From Thermohalobaculum xanthum (GTDB lineage Bacteria; Pseudomonadota; Alphaproteobacteria; Rhodobacterales; Rhodobacteraceae): 64,000 bases of DNA. Below the pieces are notes generated by a model. The model was given only the letters and a program-made list of their open reading frames with translations. It was not told the origin of the DNA and made no database searches. Position 1 is the first letter of the stretch; every line of letters starts with the position of its first letter. Shown here piece by piece: positions 24,855 through 32,854 of this stretch. The position numbers and the translations under genes are program-made. Location: the NCBI RefSeq assembly GCF_016623495.1, contig NZ_JAEHHL010000002.1, positions 248,001 to 312,000 of the forward strand, in the 5' to 3' direction.

Positions 24855-25232
24855 ATGAATGACCTGTTCGACAAGGGGCTCGCCCAGCGCAAGGCGACCC
24901 TGGGTGCCGCGTATGTCGAGAAGAACCTCGCCAACGCCGATGACTTCACCCGCCCCTTCCAGGAGGCGATGACCGCGTGGTGCTGGGGCTTCGGCTGGGG
25001 CGACGAGACGATCGAGCCCAAGACGCGCTCGATGATGAACCTCGCGATGATCGGCGCGCTTGGCAAGATGCACGAGTGGGAGATCCACTGCCGAGGCGCC
25101 CTGAACAACGGCGTCACCAAGGAGGAGATCCGCGCGATCATCCACGTCGTCGGGATCTACTGCGGCGTCCCGCAGGCGCTGGAATGCTTCCGCGTCGCGC
25201 GCAAGGTCCTGGAGGAGGCGGGCGAGCTCTGA
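24855..25232 (+). CDS. Carboxymuconolactone decarboxylase (CMD) family protein
   Basis: This 125-residue all-helical protein matches the CMD family (PcaC-like), with TRSMMNLAMIGALGKMHEWEIH in the core and HVVGIYCGVPQALECFRVA near the end. It lacks the CxxC pair of AhpD-type peroxidase members, so a decarboxylase-like or unknown role is more likely. It lies 32 bases after choV and is probably in the choline operon, an unusual partner. Its link to choline is not obvious. It converges with phyR, 35 bases away. Confidence 0.87.
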   Translation: MNDLFDKGLAQRKATLGAAYVEKNLANADDFTRPFQEAMTAWCWGFGWGDETIEPKTRSMMNLAMIGALGKMHEWEIHCRGALNNGVTKEEIRAIIHVVGIYCGVPQALECFRVARKVLEEAGEL

Positions 25233-25267
25233 CCCGCCCGGGCCCGGATATATGCCCTTCGGCGCCG

Positions 25268-26080
25268 TCAGTTGGCAGCGCTGAGGAACAGGACCTGGCT
25301 GATCGCTGCCTCGACCGTGCCCGTGCGGAAGGGCTTGGTGACGAGAAAGGTCGGCTCGGGGCGCTCGCCCGTCAGCAGACGCTCGGGGAAGGCCGTGACG
25401 AAGATGACGGGGACCTTCATGCGGGCCAGAATGTCCTCGACCGCGTCGATACCCGACGAGCCGTCGGCGAGCTGGATGTCGGCAAGCACAAGGTCGGGCT
25501 TGGTGTCGTCGGCAAGGGCCACGGCGCCGGCGCGGGTGTCGGCGATGCCGACAACCTCGTGCCCCATGCCGGTGACGATGCTCTCGATGTCGAGCGCGAT
25601 GATCGGCTCGTCCTCGATGATCAGGACGCGCGATCGCATCTGGCGCTCGAGCTCGGCGCGGGCCTCGCGCGCGAGGCCTGCGGCCTCATCATGATCGATT
25701 CCCATGATCGTGGCGGCATCGTCGAGCGAGAAGCCCTCGAGCGTGGTGAGCAGGAGGATCTGGCGCGAGCGTGGCGTGAGGCGCGCGATTCTCAGCTGTG
25801 CCGCGCCGACACCCGTGTCGCCCGTCGCCGGGCCGCCCGGTGCCGAGCCGCTCCACAGCCGGTGAAACAGCGCGTAGACCGCGACACGTGTCGGCAGCGT
25901 CAGGTCGAGGGCATTGCGGTCCTCGATCAGCGCCTCGATCACCGCGGCGACAAAAGCGTCGCCGGCGCGCTGCTCGCCACAAAGCGCACGGGCAAAGCGC
26001 CTGAGATAGGGAAGCTGCGGGGCGATCAGCTCCGACAGGTTCTGCCTGCCGGTGCCGGTTCCCTGGGCGGTGGTGGTCAT
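25268..26080 (-). CDS. phyR: General stress response regulator PhyR
   Basis: The 270-residue protein has an N-terminal sigma-like domain (residues 15-145) resembling ECF sigma factors and a C-terminal receiver domain with Asp157-Glu158, phospho-acceptor Asp201 in LVLADIQLAD and Lys in VTKPF. This is the unique PhyR layout. When phosphorylated, PhyR captures the anti-sigma factor NepR and frees EcfG. It is divergent from nepR-ecfG, with overlapping EcfG promoters in between, so it is under its own positive control. The ATG at 26080 is chosen because longer frames would cross that promoter. Confidence 0.95.
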   Translation of the reverse strand: MTTTAQGTGTGRQNLSELIAPQLPYLRRFARALCGEQRAGDAFVAAVIEALIEDRNALDLTLPTRVAVYALFHRLWSGSAPGGPATGDTGVGAAQLRIARLTPRSRQILLLTTLEGFSLDDAATIMGIDHDEAAGLAREARAELERQMRSRVLIIEDEPIIALDIESIVTGMGHEVVGIADTRAGAVALADDTKPDLVLADIQLADGSSGIDAVEDILARMKVPVIFVTAFPERLLTGERPEPTFLVTKPFRTGTVEAAISQVLFLSAAN

Positions 26081-26115
26081 CCGACTCTCCATCCTGGCTC
26101 GTCCCGTGCTATGCT

Positions 26116-26141
26116 GGAACCAACGCGACCGGCAAGACGTT
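26116..26141 (+). promoter_or_regulatory. EcfG promoter for nepR-ecfG
   Basis: GGAAC (26116-26120), 17 bases, CGTT (26138-26141) matches the consensus for the alphaproteobacterial general stress sigma factor EcfG exactly. It lies about 60 bases before the nepR GTG and overlaps the opposite promoter for phyR. Confidence 0.85.
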
Positions 26142-26147
26142 CGTTCC
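26122..26147 (-). promoter_or_regulatory. EcfG promoter for phyR
   Basis: On the minus strand GGAAC (26147-26143), 17 bases, CGTT (26125-26122) is a second exact EcfG promoter, interleaved with the one for nepR. The -10 element of each lies just inside the -35 element of the other. It lies about 40 bases before the phyR ATG. Confidence 0.85.
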
Positions 26148-26204
26148 GAAAGACAGGCCGACCCAACCGCTGGTTGAGCCAAGGCAGCCGGAGGATCCGA
26201 GCCC

Positions 26205-26390
26205 GTGACCACGCCTAAGACGTCCGCCGCCGAACGCCGGAACGCGCGGATCACAGAATTCGACGGGACCGCGGAAGACCCGATCACCGCGCAGCTGCGC
26301 CAGCTTTACGACGACGCTGCCGCGGAGCCCTTGCCCGATCATCTGCTGCGCCTGCTCGACCGTCTGGCCGAGGCGGAGGCCAAGCGATGA
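26205..26390 (+). CDS. nepR: Anti-sigma factor NepR
   Basis: The 61-residue protein has the NepR core: ITAQLRQLYDDAAAEPLPDHL followed by LLDRLAEAE, two short amphipathic helices that grip EcfG. It is typical in size. The start is GTG at 26205, preceded by GGAGG. The stop overlaps the ecfG ATG by 4 bases (26387-26390), so anti-sigma and sigma are made together. NepR holds EcfG inactive until phosphorylated PhyR takes it away. Confidence 0.92.
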   Translation: MTTPKTSAAERRNARITEFDGTAEDPITAQLRQLYDDAAAEPLPDHLLRLLDRLAEAEAKR

Positions 26391-26980
26391 GCGATCCGTT
26401 CCGCGACGAGCTGGTCGCCGCCCTCAAGCCGCTGCGCGGCTTTGCCCGCACCTTCCATCGCGATCCCGACCGGGCCGACGACCTGGTGCAGGAGACCATG
26501 GTCAAGGCATGGTCGAACCGCGACAAGTTCCGACCCGGCACGAACATGCGTGCGTGGCTCTTCACGATCCTGCGCAACAGCTACTATTCCGAGCTTCGCA
26601 AGAGCCGCAACGAGGTCGAGGATGCCGACGGCTCGCTGACCGAGCGTCTGACCGACCTGCCCGCCCATGACGGCCGGCTGGCGATGCGCGATTTCCGCGC
26701 GGCGCTGGCGACGCTGGGAGACGACCAGCGCGAGGCGCTGATCCTGGTCGGGGCATCGGGCTTTTCCTACGAGGAAGCCGCCGAGATCTGCGGCGTCGCG
26801 CCGGGGACGATCAAGAGCCGGGTCAGCCGCGCGCGGGCGCGCCTTGCCGAGCTGCTGGGCGAAACCGACGGAGACAGGGCATCCGACGGCGCCGACCCGA
26901 CGGCACAGGACGACGACGTGGCCGGCGGCGGCTCGAGCGCCGGGGTCGGGCGGCCGCGTCCCGCGGCTCAGCCAGCCTGA
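26387..26980 (+). CDS. ecfG: General stress sigma factor EcfG
   Basis: The 197-residue protein is an ECF sigma factor, with region 2 containing DRADDLVQETMVKAW and FRPGTNMRAWLFTILRN, and region 4 containing SYEEAAEICGVAPGTIKSRVSRAR. Placement with nepR and phyR identifies it as EcfG (ECF15 group), which directs transcription from GGAAC-N16/17-CGTT promoters. Three such promoters are seen in this locus. The last 35 residues are an Asp/Gly-rich tail without known role. Confidence 0.94.
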   Translation: MSDPFRDELVAALKPLRGFARTFHRDPDRADDLVQETMVKAWSNRDKFRPGTNMRAWLFTILRNSYYSELRKSRNEVEDADGSLTERLTDLPAHDGRLAMRDFRAALATLGDDQREALILVGASGFSYEEAAEICGVAPGTIKSRVSRARARLAELLGETDGDRASDGADPTAQDDDVAGGGSSAGVGRPRPAAQPA

Positions 26981-26992
26981 GGCGCGACCGGG

Positions 26993-28762
26993 ATGCGGCA
27001 ACTGGGCCAGGATTCAGGACTGCAACGGCTCAGCTTCCAGTTCGCGCTGATCCTTGCGGTGGCGATGGCGCCCGCCGGCGTGCTTGCCGTCATCCAAGCG
27101 CTCACCAATGTCGATGACGCGATCGGCCAGAGGCTCGAGCTTCTGGCCGCCGACGTGCGCAAGGCGGCGGAGGAGGAGCAATCGGTCTTCCTCTCGATCC
27201 GCGAGACACTGCGGATCGCCGCGCGCGAGCTCAAGCGCGAGATCGACGAGACCGGCGCCTGCGCGCGCTCGCTGAGCCTGACGCTGGGCAACGACCCGCG
27301 GCTGACCGGCGGCGCCCTGCTCGACGCCGATGGCATCGCCGTCTGCGGCGATGCCCGCGCGCTCGGCATCGCGGGCAACCCCGCCTGGCTCGACTTCCTC
27401 GACCGGCCGCGCTTCGTGATCGGCGCGCCGCAGGAAAACCCGGCGGACGGCACCGCCTTCGTGACGGCCTTCTACCCGATGGCCGATCGCACGCCCGAGG
27501 CCTTTGCCATCTCGGTCGGGATCGACCTCACCTTCCTGCGTGGCCTCGTCGCATCGGACCTCACGCCGCGGCCCTTCGCGGTGCTGGGCCAGGGCGGCGC
27601 GGTGCTGGCCATCGGTGGCGCCGAGGGGGGCGGCTGGCTGCCCAAGGACCGAAAGCCCCTGCTCAGCTTCACCGAGGGCGACATGATCCTGATCTCGGCT
27701 GACGGGATCGAGCGGCGGTTCTTCGTGATGCCGCTGATCGCCGGACAGGTCTGGGCGGTGACGTCATCGCGCGAGCTGGGCTTTGGCGCGCTCGTGGGAA
27801 GCGCCCAGGGGCTGCTGGTGGTCGCGCCGATCCTGCTTTGGCTGATCGCGGTCATGGTTGCCGCGGCGACGATCGACCGGCTGGTGACCCGCCATGTGCG
27901 TTATCTCGAGCGGGTCGCGGCGCGCCTCGGCCGCGGCGAGCTGGACACCGAGATCGAGGAACTCGACGCCGCCCCGACCGAGATCCGCAACCTCGGCGAG
28001 GCGATCCGCGTCATGGCCCGCAATCTTGCCGAGCGCGAATCCGCGCTTCAGGAGATGGTCGCCTCGCAGAAGTCGCTGCTGCTGGAGGTGCACCACCGGG
28101 TGAAGAACAATCTCCAGATGGTGTCGAGCCTGATGAACATGCAGCTGCGCCGGTCCGAGAGCGAGGCCGAGCGCCGCTCGCTGCGACTGGTGCAGGACCG
28201 CATCCACGGCCTCGCCCTCGTGCACCAGAACCTCTACGCGACGGAGCGGCTCGACTCGATCCCGCTCGACCACCTGCTGCGGGACCTGTGCGAGCACCTG
28301 ACCACGTCGCTCAAGCCCGCGCGAGCGAGCGTGCGCTTCGAGAGCGCGCTGGAGCCGATCACCGTGGGCACAGAGGTCGCCACGCCGATCGCGCTGTTCA
28401 TGACCGAGGCCGTCTCGAACATCTTCAAGCACGCCGTTGGCGGCACCGGGCAGACGGTGATCCGGCTTGGCCTGGCGCGCCAGGGCGACAATTTCCAGAT
28501 CACGCTCGAGAACGATCTGGGGCCGGCGATGCGGCACTCGGGCGGGCCGCAGGTCGGCGCCCCGCTCGACCGCAGCTCGGGCCTGGGCGCGCGGCTGATG
28601 GAGGGGTTTGCTCGCCAGATCGGCGGCACGCTGACCCGCGAGACGGTGGACGACACCGTCTACCGCGTCACCCTCACCGGGCCGCTGGGCGGCCACGCCG
28701 CCACCGCGCCCGGCGCGTTCGAGCTGCGCCACCGCGAGGAGACGCGCGACGCCGCGGAGTGA
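26993..28762 (+). CDS. HisKA_2-family sensor histidine kinase of the general stress system (PhyK-like)
   Basis: The 589-residue protein has an N-terminal membrane helix (about residues 15-38), a periplasmic sensor region to about 270, a second membrane helix, a HAMP-like linker, and a HisKA_2 domain with phospho-acceptor His in EVHHRVKNNLQ near residue 370. The ATPase domain includes MTEAVSNIFKHA (N box) and GLGARLMEG. HisKA_2 kinases are the usual phospho-donors for PhyR, and the gene lies 12 bases after ecfG. The sensor domain has a cysteine pair spaced by about 30 residues (CARS and VCGD) that could respond to redox state, an inference only. Confidence 0.9.
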   Translation: MRQLGQDSGLQRLSFQFALILAVAMAPAGVLAVIQALTNVDDAIGQRLELLAADVRKAAEEEQSVFLSIRETLRIAARELKREIDETGACARSLSLTLGNDPRLTGGALLDADGIAVCGDARALGIAGNPAWLDFLDRPRFVIGAPQENPADGTAFVTAFYPMADRTPEAFAISVGIDLTFLRGLVASDLTPRPFAVLGQGGAVLAIGGAEGGGWLPKDRKPLLSFTEGDMILISADGIERRFFVMPLIAGQVWAVTSSRELGFGALVGSAQGLLVVAPILLWLIAVMVAAATIDRLVTRHVRYLERVAARLGRGELDTEIEELDAAPTEIRNLGEAIRVMARNLAERESALQEMVASQKSLLLEVHHRVKNNLQMVSSLMNMQLRRSESEAERRSLRLVQDRIHGLALVHQNLYATERLDSIPLDHLLRDLCEHLTTSLKPARASVRFESALEPITVGTEVATPIALFMTEAVSNIFKHAVGGTGQTVIRLGLARQGDNFQITLENDLGPAMRHSGGPQVGAPLDRSSGLGARLMEGFARQIGGTLTRETVDDTVYRVTLTGPLGGHAATAPGAFELRHREETRDAAE

Positions 28763-28792
28763 CCCCGCGGCGCGCATGTTATTCGGGAAATC

Positions 28793-28987
28793 TCAGAGGC
28801 GGTATTCGCGCTCGCGCGGGCCGATCATCAGCCAGGTGATGAAGCCCGCGACCGGAAGCGCGAGAACGAGCGCGGTCCACATGGCCTTGGCGCCAGCGGG
28901 GCGCCCGGACCCCAGAACCGACACGATCGCCCATGTGTCGATCGCGAGAAGGGCGAGTGCCCCGAGGCCGACGAGTTCAAGCGCCAT
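28793..28987 (-). CDS. Small PLDc_N-like membrane protein
   Basis: This 64-residue protein has two hydrophobic segments flanking a GRPAGAKAMW turn and ends in GPREREYRL. The pattern matches the PLDc_N (phospholipase D nuclease N-terminal / cardiolipin synthase-like) short membrane proteins. ATG 28987 is preferred over the in-frame GTG at 28996. A weak EcfG-like promoter (GGAAC-N16-GGTT, 29167-29143) faces it from about 155 bases upstream, so it may be stress-induced. Confidence 0.7.
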   Translation of the reverse strand: MALELVGLGALALLAIDTWAIVSVLGSGRPAGAKAMWTALVLALPVAGFITWLMIGPREREYRL

Positions 28988-29288
28988 GAATGCCACCCTC
29001 GCTCGCGCGAACTGCGGGTTTGCGCTCGACTGCTGCCTGCGGGCCGCTGGGCCTGCGCCAATTCGTGGCGCGCTTGTTGTGGCCAGGGGCCCGATCTCTG
29101 CCTTTCACGTTTCTTCCTCCTTATCACGAGGTTTGGACGATCAACCCCGGAGGCGCGGCGCGGTTCCCCGGTGCACGGACGCGGCCGCGCGATCCGTGCA
29201 AGCGTGGCCGAACGGACACAATCGGCGGTGGAACAGGTCCCCCGCCCCGCGCGTTTCCCCGGCATCGAAGCAGGAGTCGGAGAACAGC
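28988..29288. other. Intergenic region between two divergent small genes
   Basis: This 301-base gap has no convincing gene. The one open frame through it is Arg/Pro-rich with no family resemblance. It contains the strong EcfG promoter at 29230-29255 and a weaker minus-strand one at 29143-29167. A pyrimidine-rich stretch (TTTCTTCCTCC) lies near 29110. Confidence 0.6.
29230..29255 (+). promoter_or_regulatory. EcfG promoter before the 70-residue membrane protein
   Basis: GGAAC (29230-29234), 17 bases, CGTT (29252-29255) matches the EcfG consensus exactly, with the same spacing as the two promoters at phyR/nepR. The gene start at 29289 is 34 bases further, leaving a short leader that contains GGAG. 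Confidence 0.8.
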
Positions 29289-29501
29289 ATGAAACCTTTC
29301 GTTGCCGGCGCCACCGCGGTCTTCATGATCGTCGCCGTGCTCTTTGCCGGAGGCGCCTTCGAGCGTGAGGATTCCGGGTCCGCGGAGAAGGCGGGCGAGC
29401 ATATCGACAAGGCGCTCAAGAGCGCCGGAGACGCCGCCGAGAAGGCGGCAGAAAAGGCCGCGGAAGTGCTGGGCGGCGGCAAGGAGACAAACAAGAAATA
29501 A
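29289..29501 (+). CDS. Small membrane-anchored helical protein, probably stress-induced
   Basis: The 70-residue protein has one N-terminal hydrophobic segment (residues 4-24) followed by an Ala/Lys/Glu-rich helix (residues 30-60) with repeated AEKAAEKAAE heptad-like pattern, ending in a Gly-rich, Lys-rich tail. No family is recognised. The helix could be a coiled coil or an amphipathic membrane-surface helix outside the cytoplasmic membrane. It has an exact EcfG promoter, so it is predicted to be part of the general stress regulon. Confidence 0.75.
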   Translation: MKPFVAGATAVFMIVAVLFAGGAFEREDSGSAEKAGEHIDKALKSAGDAAEKAAEKAAEVLGGGKETNKK

Positions 29502-29693
29502 TGCCGCGCATCCGCGCGCGCGAGCCGGACAGCACCGGCGGGCCTGAACCACCCACCGGCGGTGGCTGTGGTCCATTTGCACGGGCATCGAGATGCACCG
29601 CAGGGCCACAAACGCGCGGCCAGCGAAAGGGGCTGCAGAGGCCGCGCGATCCCCTATATCATCCTGCAGGAACCATGCGGGCACGAGGACAGC

Positions 29694-30347
29694 ATGCGGC
29701 GGATCTGGCTGGGCGCGGCTGTGGCGTTGATGATGCTCGGGGGCGAGCGGGCGAGCGCTCATCCCCATGTGTTCCTGGACGGCGGGGCCCATTTCATCTT
29801 TGACGATCAGGGCCGCCTGAGCGCGATCCGCGTCATCTGGGAATACGACGCCTTTGCCACGCTTTTCATCCTCGAGACGCTCGAGGTCGACGGCGACGCC
29901 GACGGCGTCCTCACCGAGGAGGAGACCGCGAAGGTCCTGGCCGACCAGATGACCTGGGAGGGCGGTTTCGAGGGCGACAGCTATTTGTGGCACGGCAACA
30001 CGAAGCTGTCGCTGGCAGGGCCTGAGAACGGCACCGCGTCGTTGACCGAAAGCCGGCTGACGGTGACATTCGAGCGGGCGCTGGAAACCCCCATCGACCC
30101 CGGCGCGCATGAGGTCCTGGTGAAGCTCTACGACCCGACCTACTACTTCGCCTATTTCGCCACGCACGAGCCGCGCATCGAGGGCCAGGCACCCGAGGCG
30201 TGCCGGGCTCGGATCGAGCTATTCGAACCCGACAGCTCGCTCGCGGCGCTGCAATCGTCTCTGTCGCTTCTCGAGACCGACGAGACACCCGAGCAGGAGG
30301 ACGTGGGCGCCCTCTTCGCCGACCGGATCGTGATGCTGTGCGACTGA
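29694..30347 (+). CDS. DUF1007 family periplasmic protein
   Basis: The 217-residue protein has a signal peptide (residues 1-22, ending ASA) and starts its mature part with HPHVFLDG, as DUF1007 proteins do. The start at ATG 29694 gives a clean signal sequence, whereas the longer frame from 29562 adds an implausible Arg/His-rich leader. DUF1007 proteins are found next to NicO/RcnA-type nickel-cobalt exporters and nickel or zinc importers, and probably bind metal through the N-terminal histidines. Its end overlaps the start of the NicO gene by 10 bases. Confidence 0.87.
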   Translation: MRRIWLGAAVALMMLGGERASAHPHVFLDGGAHFIFDDQGRLSAIRVIWEYDAFATLFILETLEVDGDADGVLTEEETAKVLADQMTWEGGFEGDSYLWHGNTKLSLAGPENGTASLTESRLTVTFERALETPIDPGAHEVLVKLYDPTYYFAYFATHEPRIEGQAPEACRARIELFEPDSSLAALQSSLSLLETDETPEQEDVGALFADRIVMLCD

Positions 30348-31300
30348 CGGCGGCTCTTGTCGTCGTGGCGCTGACGGCCGCGGGCGTGGCGCTGTGGCTG
30401 AGCGGCGCGGGCGCGGAGGTCGCCTATTGGGCGGCGCGCCAGCAGCGGGCCTTTCAGGACGTGATCGCCGCGGCAGTCACGAAACTGCGCTCGGGCGACG
30501 GGGCGGCCCTCTGGACGCTGATCGGCGCCTGCGCCGCCTATGGCGTGGTGCACGCGGTAGGCCCCGGCCACGGCAAGGTCCTGATCGGCGGCGCCGGGAT
30601 CGCCTCGAGCGGGACGGCACGGCGTCTCATGGGGCTTGCGCTGATCTCGTCGCTCGCCCAGGCGGCCACGGCGATCGTGCTGGTCTATGGCGGGTTCCTG
30701 GTGTTCGAGATGACCGCCTCGCGCGCGGTGGGCACCGTCGACGACCTGCTGGCGCCCGCGAGCGCGGCGGCGGTCGGGCTGATCGGCCTTTGGCTCGCCT
30801 GGCGCGGCCTTCGCGGGCTGGTCGCGGCGCGGCCTGTTCAGGTCCGGGACGGGGACGCGCCGCATCACCACCACGAGGCGGGGCGTGGGCACGGCCATCA
30901 CCACGCTCATGCCCATGACCATGGGCCGGGTTGCGGCTGCGGTCACGCGCATGCACCAAGCCCCGAGGCGGTCGAGGCCATGCAGGGCTGGCGCGACGGC
31001 GCAGCCATCGTCGCCGGCATCGCCCTGCGTCCCTGCACAGGCGCGGTGATCGTGCTGGTTCTGGCGTGGCGCTTCGGCGTGCCGCTGGCCGGGATCGCGG
31101 CGGTCGTCGCCATGGGGCTCGGCACGGCCGCCGTCGTCGTGGCGGTGGCAGCGGCTTCTGTGGGCGTGCGGCGCAGCGCGCTGACGGCGACCGGGCGGGG
31201 CAGCCGGGCGGCGCGCTATGCCGCGCCGGCGCTGCAGATCGCCGGCGGCGCGTTCATCGCGGCGATGAGCGGCGCGATGTTGGCCGCGAGCCTCGTCTAG
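30338..31300 (+). CDS. NicO/RcnA family nickel-cobalt transporter
   Basis: The 320-residue protein has about seven membrane segments, the metal-site motif HAVGPGHGK in the second helix region, and a His-rich loop (residues about 175-210, with HHHH, HGHHHAHAHDH and two Cys) typical of RcnA-type exporters. A second motif is GIALRPCTGAV. It starts at GTG 30338 inside the last codons of DUF1007, so the pair is translationally coupled. It should export nickel or cobalt, with DUF1007 as periplasmic partner. Direction is inferred from the RcnA resemblance. Confidence 0.88.
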   Translation: MRLTAALVVVALTAAGVALWLSGAGAEVAYWAARQQRAFQDVIAAAVTKLRSGDGAALWTLIGACAAYGVVHAVGPGHGKVLIGGAGIASSGTARRLMGLALISSLAQAATAIVLVYGGFLVFEMTASRAVGTVDDLLAPASAAAVGLIGLWLAWRGLRGLVAARPVQVRDGDAPHHHHEAGRGHGHHHAHAHDHGPGCGCGHAHAPSPEAVEAMQGWRDGAAIVAGIALRPCTGAVIVLVLAWRFGVPLAGIAAVVAMGLGTAAVVVAVAAASVGVRRSALTATGRGSRAARYAAPALQIAGGAFIAAMSGAMLAASLV

Positions 31301-31310
31301 CTGCGCGCCC

Positions 31311-31763
31311 TCAGTCCCCGCTACGGGCGCGATGCATGCGTTCGAAGGCGGCCAGGAGCTCGGCCATCTCGAGCGTCGAGATCAGCCCGCCGGCTTCCAC
31401 GGCGGGGACGATGCGACGACGGCGCAGCGATTTCTCCGGCCAGCGCTGAAGGATCTTTCTGACCCTGACCGGAAACAGCGACACCGTGATCGGATCGAAG
31501 CCCGTGGCCGTCGCCTTGAGTGCGGTATAGGTGCCGATGGGCTCGGGCTCGGCGTCGCCGAGCACGCCGGCTTCCTCGGCCAGCTCGCGCGCGGCGGCAG
31601 CGGCGGGGCTTTCACCCGGATCGACGGCCCCCTTGGGAAAGATCCAGCGCCGCGTGCGCCGAGAGGTCACCAGCACGTAGGACAGCCCGTCGGGATGCTC
31701 GACGTAGCCAAGAGCAGCCGCCTGCAGCTTCGGAGCCGCACGTCTCGCGCCGTTCGCGTCCAT
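31311..31763 (-). CDS. Nudix hydrolase, diphosphoinositol-polyphosphate phosphohydrolase-like
   Basis: The 150-residue protein (from ATG 31763) has a Nudix box GAVDPGES with RELAEEAGV, preceded by SRRTRRWIFPKG, which is typical of the DIPP/Aps1-like branch. These hydrolyse diphosphoinositol polyphosphates or diadenosine polyphosphates. An in-frame start at 31826 would add 21 Arg-rich residues. It converges with the NicO gene, 10 bases between stops. The natural substrate in bacteria of this group is not known. Confidence 0.85.
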   Translation of the reverse strand: MDANGARRAAPKLQAAALGYVEHPDGLSYVLVTSRRTRRWIFPKGAVDPGESPAAAAARELAEEAGVLGDAEPEPIGTYTALKATATGFDPITVSLFPVRVRKILQRWPEKSLRRRRIVPAVEAGGLISTLEMAELLAAFERMHRARSGD

Positions 31764-31986
31764 TCCCACTTGCCTGCGTGCAGCTTCTTTTGCTCGTGAC
31801 CCAAGGGAAACACCCCTCCGAGGCATTAGGGCGGCCAGAGGGCACGGTCAAGCGAACCCGCGCCGGAGCGGCCCGAGCCGGCGCGCGTCACCCGGCCTTG
31901 CTGGCAATGCCTTCGGGCTGCGCGCATTGCGGGCCGGGCCGCGCATACCAGCTTGCGCTTGGGGCGCATGCTTGCGATCAAGGCTC

Positions 31987-32754
31987 ATGGGACAGTATGA
32001 CGAGAACATGACCCGAGATCCAAGGCTGGGGCCGAAGAAGACCGAGGTGGCGGCCGCCTGGGCGGTGCATGCATTCACGACCTCGGGCATCGTCCTGGGA
32101 TTTCTTGCGCTCCTCGCAATTCTCGAGGGCGACAGGATCGCGGTGTTCATCTGGCTCGGCCTCGCGCTTTTCGTCGACGGGATCGACGGCACGCTGGCGC
32201 GCCGGGTCAAGGTCGACGAGATGACGCCGAAGTTCGATGGCGCAACCCTCGACAACGTCATCGATTTCTTCAACTACGTCGCTGTTCCCGCGATGATGGT
32301 CTACTGGTTCGACTTCGTGCCCGAGGGCTGGGCCACGGTGTCGGCCGCCGCGATCATGGCCGTCAGTTGCTACACCTTCGCCAATCTGGATCTCAAGACA
32401 TCGGACTACTACTTCGCCGGGTTCCCGGCCGTGTGGAACTTGATCGTTCTCTACTTCCACATCCTGCAGACCAACCAGTGGCTGAACCTCGCGGTCATCG
32501 CATTGTGCTGTGTGCTGACCTTCGTGCCGTGGAAATACGTCCACCCCTTCCGGGTGCGCGACTGGCGCAACGTCACGGTCCCGATGACGGTGCTTTGGGC
32601 CGCGACGTCGTTGCGGCTGGTCCTGATCGACCCCGAGGGCGAACCGCTGTCGGAAGCCTCGCCGCTGGTCTTCTGGCTGTGGGTTGGCGCGTCGCTCTAC
32701 TTCGTCGCGCTTTCCGCCTGGCGATCGATCCGGCCCGAGCCGGACGCGGAATGA
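31987..32754 (+). CDS. pcs: Phosphatidylcholine synthase
   Basis: The 255-residue membrane protein has the CDP-alcohol phosphotransferase motif in the form used by Pcs: DGIDGTLARRVKVDE followed by GATLDNVIDF, holding the metal-binding aspartates. Hydrophobic segments fill most of the rest. Pcs condenses CDP-diacylglycerol with choline to make phosphatidylcholine in one step, so it needs imported choline, which the choXWV importer 8 kb away can supply. ATG 31987 is chosen; ATG 32008 is also possible. Confidence 0.92.
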   Translation: MGQYDENMTRDPRLGPKKTEVAAAWAVHAFTTSGIVLGFLALLAILEGDRIAVFIWLGLALFVDGIDGTLARRVKVDEMTPKFDGATLDNVIDFFNYVAVPAMMVYWFDFVPEGWATVSAAAIMAVSCYTFANLDLKTSDYYFAGFPAVWNLIVLYFHILQTNQWLNLAVIALCCVLTFVPWKYVHPFRVRDWRNVTVPMTVLWAATSLRLVLIDPEGEPLSEASPLVFWLWVGASLYFVALSAWRSIRPEPDAE

Positions 32755-32854
32755 CTGTTGCCTGCGCACTGGGCTGATCCTGTCAACCCCTTGCAATTCT
32801 GAAGCCATCGGGCAGTAAATGGAGCGCGCCGGGCTGCCATCACGAGGGGTTTCA

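Noticed and set aside
28990-29292. A 100-residue frame on the plus strand before the small stress protein
   Set aside because: Arg/Pro-rich, spans the EcfG promoter, overlaps the next gene's start, and shows no family resemblance.
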